A program made the position numbers and the translations under genes. A stretch of DNA of 64,000 nt from Acrocarpospora pleiomorpha (GTDB taxonomy: Bacteria > Actinomycetota > Actinomycetes > Streptosporangiales > Streptosporangiaceae): positions 62,001-126,000 of the forward strand of contig NZ_BLAF01000011.1 in the NCBI RefSeq assembly GCF_009687885.1, in the 5' to 3' direction. Below the pieces are notes generated by a model. The model saw only the letters and a list, made by a program, of their open reading frames with translations, was not told where the DNA came from and searched no databases. Position 1 is the first letter of the stretch. Each line of letters begins with the position of its first letter. Shown here piece after piece: positions 41,760-49,248 of the stretch.

Positions 41760-42917
41760 ATGACCCACCCCCCATCGGCCGATCCCCCGATCCAAGCGTC
41801 CGAGTCCCGATCCCGCGGCCCACAGACGTTGGAGGCGGCACCGCCCGGATCCCAGACACCCGGTGTCCAGCGCCTTGGCGACCGGCGGCATTTCCGGCTG
41901 GCGATGCCTCCGGTGTCCGGCACATTGCGGCTCCGGTTGGTCACGGTATGCCTGACGCTCACCGCCGCGACCTTCGTCGCGTTCTGCTGGCTGCTCTCCG
42001 TTGGCGACTACCCGATCACGCTGCCCGAGGTCGTCCAGGCACTGGCCGGTTACGGCGACGCCGGCACCATGGTCGTCGTCCGCGAGCTCCGGCTCCCGCG
42101 CGCGGCGGCCGGGCTGCTCGTCGGCCTCGCGTTCGGCATCTCCGGAGCGCTGTTCCAGACCATGGCCCGCAATCCGATGGCCAGCCCGGACGTGATCGGC
42201 CTCATCCAGGGTTCCGGCACCGCCGTCGTCGCCAGCATCATGCTCGGCTGGACCGGCGGGCTGGCCACCCAGACCATCGGCCTGGCCGGAGCGCTCGCCA
42301 CCGCCGTCATCGTCTACCTGCTCGCCTGGAAACGCGGCACCACCGGTTACCGGATCATCCTGGTCGGGATAGGTGTGTCCTGGATGTGCACCAGCGCCAC
42401 CGACTATTTGATCGCACGCGGCGGCCAGTTCCAAGCGCAGGCCGCGGTCGGCTGGCTGGTCGGCAACCTCAACGGCCGCGACTGGGGTCAGGTCGTCCCG
42501 CTCGCGCTCGCGTGCGCCGTCCTGGTCCCGGTCGCGCTGCTGCTCGGAAGGCTGTTGCGTACGCTACAGCTCGGGGACGACGTGGCCGCCGGGCTCGGCA
42601 CACCGGTCCAGCTGACCCGGCTCGGGCTGATGCTGACCGGGGTCGGGCTGATCGCCTTCGGCACGGCGGCGAGCGGGCCCATCGCGTTCGTGGCACTCGC
42701 CGCCCCGCAGATCGCGCAGCGGCTGGCCGGGACGGCGTGGCCGCCCACGTTGGCCTCCGGTCTGACCGGCGCGCTGGTGGTGCTGGTCTCCGACGTGGTG
42801 GCCGCCCGGCTGATCCCCGGCGGGGAACTGCCGGTCGGTATTGTCACCGGCGTGCTCGGCGCGCCGGTTCTGCTCTGGTTGCTCATCCGCGCCAACCGCG
42901 CGGGATCAGGAGGCTGA
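41760..42917 (+). CDS. FecCD-family siderophore ABC permease, subunit 2
   Basis: A 385-residue permease, partner of the preceding subunit. It has a hydrophilic N-terminal tail of about 55 residues, then the FecCD core with ELRLPRAAAGLLVGLAFGISGALFQTMARNPMASPDVIG and GPIAFVALAAPQIAQRL. The ATG follows the previous stop by two bases and is probably reached by translational coupling. The tail is longer than in typical FepG or FecD, so an internal start is possible, though the frame is in good codon use throughout. Confidence 0.9.
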   Translation: MTHPPSADPPIQASESRSRGPQTLEAAPPGSQTPGVQRLGDRRHFRLAMPPVSGTLRLRLVTVCLTLTAATFVAFCWLLSVGDYPITLPEVVQALAGYGDAGTMVVVRELRLPRAAAGLLVGLAFGISGALFQTMARNPMASPDVIGLIQGSGTAVVASIMLGWTGGLATQTIGLAGALATAVIVYLLAWKRGTTGYRIILVGIGVSWMCTSATDYLIARGGQFQAQAAVGWLVGNLNGRDWGQVVPLALACAVLVPVALLLGRLLRTLQLGDDVAAGLGTPVQLTRLGLMLTGVGLIAFGTAASGPIAFVALAAPQIAQRLAGTAWPPTLASGLTGALVVLVSDVVAARLIPGGELPVGIVTGVLGAPVLLWLLIRANRAGSGG

Positions 42918-42922
42918 ACGGC

Positions 42923-43756
42923 ATGCACGACCCAGACCTGCGGGCCAGCGCTCTGCATCTGGCCTACGACGACCGCCCGGTCGTCGAGAACCTGGACCTC
43001 GCCGTCCCGCCGGGCCGGATCACGGCCATCGTGGGCGCGAACGCCTGCGGCAAGTCCACCCTGCTCCGCGCGCTCGCCCGCCTGCTGGCGCCCCGCCAGG
43101 GCACGGTACGGCTGGACGGCCGCGCCCTCCAGTCCATCCCGACCAGAGAGCTCGCCCAGCGCATGGGCATCCTCCCGCAGGCTCCGATCGCGCCCGAGGG
43201 CATCACGGTCATCGATCTGGTCACGCGTGGCCGCTCCCCACATCAGACCTGGTGGCGGCAGTGGTCGAAAGCCGACCAGGAGGCCGTGCAGAACGCGCTG
43301 AACGCCACCGGAGTCGCCGACCTGGCCGACCGCGCGGTCGACGAGCTCTCCGGCGGCCAGCGCCAGCGTGCCTGGATCGCGATGGCCGTCGCCCAGGGCA
43401 CGCCCGTCCTCCTTCTCGACGAACCCACCACATTCCTGGACATGGCCCACCAAGTAGACGTCCTGGACCTGATCACCGACCTCAACCGCCGCGAGAACCG
43501 CACCATCGTCATGGTCCTGCACGACCTCAACCAGGCCTGCCGCTACGCCGACCACGTGATCGCCATGAAGTCCGGCCGAATCATCGCCGAAGGCACCCCG
43601 GCCGACGTCATCACCCCGGAAACGGTCGAAGAGGTCTTCGACTTACGCTGCCAGATCACCGCAGACCCGGTCAGCGGCACCCCTCTGATCATCCCGATCG
43701 GCCGCCACCACACCGGCGAGAACGACCTGATCCCCCACCGATGGGCGACGCGATAG
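42923..43756 (+). CDS. Siderophore importer ABC ATPase (FepC/FecE class)
   Basis: A 277-residue ATPase that powers the FecCD permeases. Walker A GANACGKST, signature LSGGQRQRAWIAMAVAQ, Walker B VLLLDEPTTFLD, switch histidine in MVLHDLNQACRYAD. The FepC-specific C-terminus (DPVSGTPLIIPIGRH) is present. CAGGAGG precedes the ATG, five bases after the permease stop. A TTA codon occurs at 43643. It ends the importer operon begun at 40711. Confidence 0.93.
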   Translation: MHDPDLRASALHLAYDDRPVVENLDLAVPPGRITAIVGANACGKSTLLRALARLLAPRQGTVRLDGRALQSIPTRELAQRMGILPQAPIAPEGITVIDLVTRGRSPHQTWWRQWSKADQEAVQNALNATGVADLADRAVDELSGGQRQRAWIAMAVAQGTPVLLLDEPTTFLDMAHQVDVLDLITDLNRRENRTIVMVLHDLNQACRYADHVIAMKSGRIIAEGTPADVITPETVEEVFDLRCQITADPVSGTPLIIPIGRHHTGENDLIPHRWATR

Positions 43757-44308
43757 CAGATCGTCGACTTGCTCGCCGTTATCCGGCGCCGTTCACGCAC
43801 GCCGTGCTTCTCACCGCACCGGCGCCAAAAGGACCCTGCGTCGTTCTGCCAGGAGACGACGACCTGATGGTCGAGAAACGCTGGCGTCCGAAAGCTACGC
43901 CTGCGGCGTTCTGATCGGAAATGACGACGTCAGGCAGCGGCGCGGCAGGAGCACGGGCGTCGTTGGGCAACCCGCCCGCTGGCGCGCCTGGCTGGACCCG
44001 ACGAACGTCGAGGTCAGCTCGATCGCGGCGGCGGCTCCAGCCAGCAACCCGGCCACCGCCGAGGGCGGCTCGCTGCCCGGCACCTCGTATCCGGCCGATT
44101 TCCCGCCTGGGTGGCGTCACCGGAAGGGACAGGGGGACTGTCCGGTGTTCTAGGCAGGGCCGGTTGGAGGGGATGCGCACCTCCGCAGGTTTCAGTGAAT
44201 ACGAGGAGAAATCCCCAGCGGTAATTTGGCGTAGATGCGCGGTGATGCCCTGGCTTCACTACGGGGCACGGCTGGAACGACCCGCCGAAGATCACACTGG
44301 GGGCACCT
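43757..44308. other. Gene-free stretch with a possible decayed coding remnant
   Basis: About 550 bases without a convincing intact gene. Reading + strand from about 43905 to the stop at 44153 gives a stretch ending in ARWRAWLDPTNVEVSSIAAAA and DFPPGW, faintly like the C-terminal part of SRAP/YedK-type proteins, with no usable start and poor conservation. I treat it as a possible pseudogene fragment only. The last 150 bases should hold the promoter of the small secreted protein at 44309; no clear motif is seen. Confidence 0.3.
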
Positions 44309-44881
44309 ATGCGCATCGGCATGTCCGCCACCCTGGCGGCGCTCGCCCTCGCCGCCATCCTCTCCGCCATCGGCAGCACGCCCGCCACGGCGACCGCGGC
44401 ATCCGGCAGCCGGGATCGCATCGCGTCCGTGCTACTTCCGCCGATGTCTCCGTATAGATACATGATCAAGGGGGATCGGTTCGCGGTCACTACCAAGGTC
44501 AGTGCGGATGCGATCCGATTGACGCTCTGGAAGATGCCGTCGGTGGGGAATCCGTTCAACGTGCACGGGCTGTGGTTCTTCGCTCCGGTGCCGCAGCGTC
44601 CGGGGACGTACTACCTGGAGAACCGTGACGGGGGCTGCTTGGACATCATTGACGGCGTCTCTACCGCTGTCGGTGCCGATCTGGCCCTTCGGCCGTGCGA
44701 TGGCACCCGGAGTCAGCAATGGTCTACCCCATATCGGGGCAGTCGCTGGGCGTTGAAGAACCAGTGGAGCGGCCTGTACGGAGCGGTCAAGCTTCCGATC
44801 GCCGAGAACAAGGTGCTGACCCAGCAGCGGACCGGTTCCTTCGAGGAGCTCTACTTCCATATGCCCTTCTTCTCATCCTGA
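44309..44881 (+). CDS. Small secreted protein with a ricin-lectin-like segment
   Basis: A 190-residue protein. Signal peptide at residues 1-30 (cleavage after ATA). The mature part includes YYLENRDGGCLDIIDG and LALRPCDGTRSQQW, the cysteine pair and QxW pattern of one ricin-type lectin repeat; the C-terminus is not recognisable. Start ATG 44309, with GGGGGC upstream; the in-frame ATG at 44321 is also possible. A carbohydrate-binding extracellular role is inferred. It interrupts the siderophore locus and has no visible link to it. Confidence 0.7.
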   Translation: MRIGMSATLAALALAAILSAIGSTPATATAASGSRDRIASVLLPPMSPYRYMIKGDRFAVTTKVSADAIRLTLWKMPSVGNPFNVHGLWFFAPVPQRPGTYYLENRDGGCLDIIDGVSTAVGADLALRPCDGTRSQQWSTPYRGSRWALKNQWSGLYGAVKLPIAENKVLTQQRTGSFEELYFHMPFFSS

Positions 44882-44886
44882 CCCCC

Positions 44887-45351
44887 TCACAGACCCAGGT
44901 CGCTTAGGCCGGGGTGGTCGTCGGGGCGGCGGCCGAGGGTCCAGTGATACTTGCGATCGGCTTCCGTGATCGGGAGGTCGTTGATGCAGGCGTAGCGGCG
45001 CATCATCAGGCCATCGTCGTCGAACTCCCAGTTCTCGTTGCCGTACGAGCGATACCACTGGCCGGAGTCGTCATGGCATTCGTACGCGAAGCGGACCGCG
45101 ATGCGATTGCCGGTAAAAGCCCACAGCTCCTTGATGAGCCGGTAGTCCAGCTCCCTGTTCCACTTCCTGGTCAGGAAGGCGATGATCTCCTCGCGGCCGT
45201 TGAGGAACTCGGCGCGGTTGCGCCACCAACTGTCGACGGTATAGCCGAGCGCCACCTTCTCGGGGTCTCGGGTGTTCCAGGCGTCCTCAGCCAGGCGGAC
45301 CTTCTCCATCGCGCTCTCCCGAGTGAAGGGCGGCCGTACCGACGAGGTCAT
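44887..45351 (-). CDS. DUF1348/SnoaL-like (NTF2-fold) protein
   Basis: A 154-residue protein of the nuclear-transport-factor-2-like DUF1348 family. Typical strings are [50 protein letters not shown] and [16 protein letters not shown]. The fold forms a cone-shaped pocket used by diverse isomerases, hydrolases and binding proteins; function is unknown. GGAGGAAG just before the ATG at 45351 sets the start; the frame is open 11 codons further. It is convergent with the lectin-like gene (stops five bases apart). Confidence 0.85.
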   Translation of the reverse strand: MTSSVRPPFTRESAMEKVRLAEDAWNTRDPEKVALGYTVDSWWRNRAEFLNGREEIIAFLTRKWNRELDYRLIKELWAFTGNRIAVRFAYECHDDSGQWYRSYGNENWEFDDDGLMMRRYACINDLPITEADRKYHWTLGRRPDDHPGLSDLGL

Positions 45352-45447
45352 GACTTCCTCCAGCAAGAAAGGCGCGGCGACCACCGCTGACGGCGTTGTT
45401 CCGCAACATCGGTCTACACACCCCCAACGGCGTTCTAGGATCTGGCC

Positions 45448-45843
45448 GTGATCGCCGAGCTGGAATGCGTCGTCCTGGACTGCCCCGATCCGATGGAACT
45501 CGCCACGTTCTACCAGTCGCTGCTCGGCGGGGCCGTCAACCAGCCCGATCGGCGGTGGTCACTCGACGACGACTGGGCAACGCTGCACGCACCGTCCGGT
45601 CTCGTGATCGCCTTCCAGCGAGCGGCGGACTACCAGCCTCCGCGGTGGCCGGACCCGCTCCGGCCTCAGCAGTTCCATCTGGACTTCGGCGTCCCGGACC
45701 TGGACCGAGCACACGACCAGGTGCTGTCCTGGGGCGCGACTGTCCTGGATGAAGGTCTTGCTGGACGAAGCTGGCGTATCTACGCGGACCCGGCAAGTCA
45801 TCCTTTCTGCCTGGTCCGCCAGAAAAAGCGGGCCACCGGATAG
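45448..45843 (+). CDS. Glyoxalase/bleomycin-resistance (VOC) superfamily protein
   Basis: A 131-residue VOC-fold protein (glyoxalase-like domain). It begins [25 protein letters not shown] and ends [11 protein letters not shown], both standard for the actinomycete glyoxalase-like subfamily. The [23 protein letters not shown] segment supplies the second half of the paired fold. Start is a GTG with AGGAT eight bases upstream. No substrate can be proposed. It is convergent with the formyltransferase gene and probably not part of siderophore synthesis. Confidence 0.82.
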   Translation: MIAELECVVLDCPDPMELATFYQSLLGGAVNQPDRRWSLDDDWATLHAPSGLVIAFQRAADYQPPRWPDPLRPQQFHLDFGVPDLDRAHDQVLSWGATVLDEGLAGRSWRIYADPASHPFCLVRQKKRATG

Positions 45844-45856
45844 CCAAACCCCCGGC

Positions 45857-46798
45857 TTACGGATGGCCGGTCAGATAGCCCCCCATGGTCTTGAAGTAAT
45901 CGGTGGCGGCGTGTTCGGTCCCGTCCTCTGTTCTGACGCGCTTCACCAGCAGACCCGGGCTCCGGCCGTTGCGTGCGTCGGCCCCCGCGACGATGACCAC
46001 CCCGTCCCCCTCGCGGATGAAGATACGGCCAGGCGTCCCTCCGTACCGAGCCTGGGAGACGGCGGCGGAGATGATGCGCAGACGCTCGCCCCGGCAGAAC
46101 GTGTACGCGTTCGGATAAGGGTCGGATTGCGCCCGAATAAGGCGTTCCAGATCCTCGGCGGGCCACGTCCAATCGATCCGGCTGTCCTCGATCGCCCGCT
46201 TGTGAAAGAAACTGGCGGCACTCCGATCCTGAGGAGTCCATACCGCATCACCGGAATCGATCAGCTCAAGCGCGTCATGAACGATCGGCGCGATCAGATC
46301 CACAGTACGGAAGAACAAATCGGTCGCGGTATCACCGGGCCCGACCGGCACCGCACGCTGCACCAGAATGTCCCCCGCGTCAAGCTCGGCGTTCATCCGA
46401 TGCGCCGTCACCCCCACCTCCTTCTCCCCATTGATAAGCGCCCAGATCAACGGCGAGAACCCCGCATACGCGGGCAGCAGCGAGTCATGCACATTCAGCG
46501 TCCCATGCACCGGCAGATCAAAAATCTCCGCCGGTAACCAGGTACGCCAGTTGTTGGCGACGATGAGATCAGGCGCGAGCTCACGGATCACCTCGACGAG
46601 ATCAGTGGGCCGGTTCCTGAGCAGCGCCGGCACGCCGCTCTCCGCCGCCAGATCCGCCACCGAATCGTCCCAGATCTTCTCGTACGCGTGCTCGCTCCGC
46701 GGATGCGTCACCGCCAGGACCACCTCATGCCGGGAGTCCAGCAGAGCCTGCAGCGTGCGGTGTCCCCAGGTCTGATAGCCGAACATAACTACCCGCAT
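45857..46798 (-). CDS. N5-hydroxyornithine formyltransferase (CchA-like, methionyl-tRNA formyltransferase family)
   Basis: A 313-residue formyltransferase using 10-formyltetrahydrofolate. The catalytic Asn and His lie in LNVHDSLLPAYAG (about residues 107-119) and the catalytic Asp in ELDAGDILVQ (about 147). The C-terminal subdomain is of the Fmt type but shortened. Standing next to an ornithine N5-monooxygenase across a shared iron box, it should formylate N5-hydroxyornithine to make the hydroxamate ligand, as CchA does for coelichelin. GAGAGGA precedes the ATG. Housekeeping Fmt is less likely, as that gene normally sits beside def or priA. Confidence 0.92.
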   Translation of the reverse strand: MRVVMFGYQTWGHRTLQALLDSRHEVVLAVTHPRSEHAYEKIWDDSVADLAAESGVPALLRNRPTDLVEVIRELAPDLIVANNWRTWLPAEIFDLPVHGTLNVHDSLLPAYAGFSPLIWALINGEKEVGVTAHRMNAELDAGDILVQRAVPVGPGDTATDLFFRTVDLIAPIVHDALELIDSGDAVWTPQDRSAASFFHKRAIEDSRIDWTWPAEDLERLIRAQSDPYPNAYTFCRGERLRIISAAVSQARYGGTPGRIFIREGDGVVIVAGADARNGRSPGLLVKRVRTEDGTEHAATDYFKTMGGYLTGHP

Positions 46799-46830
46799 GG
46801 TGTGGTTTCCTCTCCATCGCGCCCTTGTTG

Positions 46831-46849
46831 CAAGGTAAGGCTAACCTTA
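46831..46849. promoter_or_regulatory. Iron box between the formyltransferase and ornithine monooxygenase genes
   Basis: CAAGGTAAGGCTAACCTTA matches 15 of 19 positions of the DmdR/IdeR consensus, with AAGGTAAGGCTAACCTT at its heart. It lies 33 bases upstream of the formyltransferase start and 36 upstream of the monooxygenase start, so it can control both divergent genes. Confidence 0.85.
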
Positions 46850-46884
46850 TCTACCATACGAGCGATGAAGGAGGCGATGTCGCG

Positions 46885-48198
46885 GTGACCACGCTGCGCA
46901 CCGGGCCGGAAGCTGTTTACGACGTGCTGGGGATCGGCTTCGGGCCGTCCAATCTGGCGTTGTCCATCGCGATCGAGGAGCACAACAACACATCCGCAGA
47001 CGTGATCACCGCCGGTTTCCTGGAGCGGCAGCCGCAGTTCGGCTGGCACAAGGGCATGTTGCTCGACGACGCGACCATGCAGGTGTCGTTTCCGAAGGAC
47101 CTGGTCACCATGCGGAACCCGGCCAGCGACTTCAGCTTCCTGTGCTACCTGCGGGAACGTGGCCGTTTGGTGGACTTTCTCAACCAGAAGACGCTGTTCC
47201 CGTTACGCGCCGAGTTCCATGACTACTTCGAGTGGGCGGCGGCCCGGATGCGGCACCTGGTGGAGTATTCGGCGGAAGTCCTGCAGGTCGAGCCGGTAAG
47301 GGCCGAAGGCGGCGAGATCCGCTGGTTCGACGTCACCAGCCGCGATCCCGACAACCCGGACCGCACGGTGGTGCGCCGCGCCAGGAACATCTCCGTGGCG
47401 GTCGGCCTGGAGCCCCACCTGCCGCCGGGAACCGTACTCTCCGAGAGGGTCTGCCACACCAGCGAGCTGATCCCCCGGGTCGCCGAGATGGCCGGCGCGC
47501 CGGTCCGCCGGGCGCTCGTCCTGGGCGCCGGGCAGAGCGCGGCCGAGGCGGTCGACTACCTGCACCGCGTCTTCGCCGACGCCGAGGTCTGCGCGGTCTT
47601 CGCCAAGTACGGCTACACGCCCGCCGACGACACCCCCTTCGCCAACCGCATCTTCGACCCGGAAGCGGTGGACGTCTACTACACCTCCCCGCCCGAGGTG
47701 AAGCAGTCCCTGCTGGAGTACCACCGCAGCACCAACTACTCGGTGGTCGACTCCGAACTGATCCAATCCCTGTACGCGACCATGTACCGCGAGCAGGTCC
47801 ACGGCCGGCGACGCCTGCGCATGCTGAACGTCTCCCGCATCAGGGACGTACGCGAACACGACGGGCGACTCGCCGTCACCGTGGAGTATCTGCCGACCGG
47901 CGAGCACGAGGTCCTCGACGCCGACCTGCTGGTGCACGCCACCGGTTACCGCCCGCAGGACATCGGCACCCTGCTCGGCGAGACCACCAAGCTCTGCCTG
48001 CGCGACGACGAGGACGCGATCCGGGTGGGCCGCGACCACCGCGTCCAGGTCGCCCCCCAGGTCACCGCCGGAATCTACCTGCAGGGCGGCACCGAGCACT
48101 CCCACGGCCTCACCTCGACGCTGCTCTCCACCACCGCCATCCGCTCGGGCGAGATCCGCGACTCCTTGCTCGCCCAGCGCAGCCTCACCGCGAACTAG
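46885..48198 (+). CDS. L-ornithine N5-monooxygenase (CchB/SidA/PvdA family)
   Basis: A 437-residue FAD- and NADPH-dependent N-hydroxylating monooxygenase that converts L-ornithine to N5-hydroxy-L-ornithine. FAD motif GIGFGPSNLALSIA at residues about 17-30, flavin-contact segment PQFGWHKGMLLDDATMQVSFPKDL, NADPH motif LVLGAGQSAAEAVDYL near 212, and the closing DLLVHATGYRP. Start is the GTG at 46885, ten bases after AAGGAGG; the frame is open to 46825 but that start would overlap the iron box. A TTA codon occurs at 47203. It feeds the hydroxyornithine-specific domain A3 of the NRPS and the neighbouring formyltransferase. Confidence 0.95.
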   Translation: MTTLRTGPEAVYDVLGIGFGPSNLALSIAIEEHNNTSADVITAGFLERQPQFGWHKGMLLDDATMQVSFPKDLVTMRNPASDFSFLCYLRERGRLVDFLNQKTLFPLRAEFHDYFEWAAARMRHLVEYSAEVLQVEPVRAEGGEIRWFDVTSRDPDNPDRTVVRRARNISVAVGLEPHLPPGTVLSERVCHTSELIPRVAEMAGAPVRRALVLGAGQSAAEAVDYLHRVFADAEVCAVFAKYGYTPADDTPFANRIFDPEAVDVYYTSPPEVKQSLLEYHRSTNYSVVDSELIQSLYATMYREQVHGRRRLRMLNVSRIRDVREHDGRLAVTVEYLPTGEHEVLDADLLVHATGYRPQDIGTLLGETTKLCLRDDEDAIRVGRDHRVQVAPQVTAGIYLQGGTEHSHGLTSTLLSTTAIRSGEIRDSLLAQRSLTAN

Positions 48199-48448
48199 CG
48201 CGGCACCGCGCGTCAGACACACTGCAAAATAGACAAACTAAGGTGCAAAACCTAACGCATACTATGCAAGCTACTTCTCAGTAGCACACGCTTCGCGCCA
48301 CAAATTGCGCAATACGCCACTAAAAGGCGCTCCACGACAGCAACAGGGCGTTTCCTGCCGCGCGCCCTGAAGTCTTGACACCATCAACCGCTGATGGAAC
48401 TCTCGCAATTATGTTGCAGGAATATGAAAATAGATTCGAGTAACTCGA
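48199..48448. other. AT-richer intergenic region with several small palindromes
   Basis: Noticeably lower in G+C than its surroundings. It holds GCATACTATGC (48257-48267), a 6-bp hairpin GCTACT-AGTAGC (48270-48285) that may terminate the monooxygenase transcript, ATTGCGCAAT (48304-48313), and a -35-like TTGACA at 48375. The promoter of the IclR-type gene must lie here. Confidence 0.5.
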
Positions 48449-48450
48449 AT
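48434..48450. promoter_or_regulatory. Palindrome overlapping the start codon of the IclR-type regulator gene
   Basis: ATTCGAGTAACTCGAAT is a perfect 7-base inverted repeat with a 3-base centre. Its last two bases are the A and T of the ATG. This is a natural place for autoregulation, but binding by the encoded protein is inference. Confidence 0.5.
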
Positions 48451-49231
48451 GCGAAGCGGCAGAAAGTCGTCGAGTGTTGACAAGGCTTTCGAAATCGTTG
48501 CCGCCGTGTCCGAGGCGGGCCGGGGCGGAATCACGCTCGGCGCCCTGGCCGCCCGGGCCGGCGTGGCGGTGAGCACAGCTCACCGATATGTCACTTCATT
48601 GCTGGAACTGCGCGTTCTGGATCGTGACGCGGCGGGCTGTTACCGCCTCGGCGTAACCTTGATCATGCTGGCCGGTCAGTACCTCGACGAGGACGGCCTG
48701 CGCGCGGTCGCGCAGCCGTACCTGGCGGAACTGGTCGAGCTCAGCGGCGAGACCGTGCACCTGGGCATCCCGGTGGGCCACCAGATCGTCTACATCGACA
48801 AGGTGGAGAGCGCCAAGTCGGTGCGCCTGGTGTCCCGGATCGGCAACCGCGCCCCCTTGCACTGCACCGCGATGGGCAAGGCCGTGCTCGCCCTGCTCGA
48901 CACCCCGACCATCGACGAAGTCCTGTCCGGGCACCTCGATCTCCGCACGCCGCGCACCCTGACCGGCGACGACCTGCTCGCCGAACTGGAACTGATCCGC
49001 CGCCAGGGCTTCGCGATCGACGACGAGGAGAACGAGGAAGGCGTGCGCTGCGTCGGCCTCCCGATCCGCAACTCCGCGGGTCAGCCGGTCGGCGCGTTCA
49101 GCGTGTCGGCCCCCGCGGGCCGGTTCAGCATCGACGACTGCCACCGCCTGGCCCCCCGCGCCCTCACCATGGCCGCCGACATCAGCCACCGCCTCGGCTA
49201 CGGCCCCACCAAGAACGGCCTCCGGCCATGA
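48449..49231 (+). CDS. IclR-family transcriptional regulator
   Basis: A 260-residue regulator. N-terminal winged helix (residues about 10-65, KAFEIVAAVSEAGRGGITLGALAARAGVAVSTAHRYV) and a C-terminal GAF-like ligand domain with the IclR motifs LVSRIGNRAPLHCTAMGKAVLA and VGLPIRNSAGQPVGAFSVS. No ribosome site precedes the ATG and no other start fits, so leaderless translation is possible. It directly precedes, and probably controls, the aldehyde dehydrogenase and sugar importer genes. Confidence 0.92.
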   Translation: MRSGRKSSSVDKAFEIVAAVSEAGRGGITLGALAARAGVAVSTAHRYVTSLLELRVLDRDAAGCYRLGVTLIMLAGQYLDEDGLRAVAQPYLAELVELSGETVHLGIPVGHQIVYIDKVESAKSVRLVSRIGNRAPLHCTAMGKAVLALLDTPTIDEVLSGHLDLRTPRTLTGDDLLAELELIRRQGFAIDDEENEEGVRCVGLPIRNSAGQPVGAFSVSAPAGRFSIDDCHRLAPRALTMAADISHRLGYGPTKNGLRP

Positions 49232-49248
49232 CCGACAGGAGTCCCCAC

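Noticed and set aside
45857..46798. Housekeeping methionyl-tRNA formyltransferase
   Set aside because: It shares a divergent iron-regulated promoter with the ornithine monooxygenase and has no def or priA neighbour.
46825..46884. N-terminal extension of the ornithine monooxygenase from 46825
   Set aside because: It would overlap the iron box and lacks a ribosome site; GTG 46885 is preceded by AAGGAGG.
48240..48255. Iron-box-like aaggtgcaaaacctaa after the monooxygenase gene
   Set aside because: AGGT and ACCT are separated by five bases instead of the seven required in DmdR/IdeR boxes.
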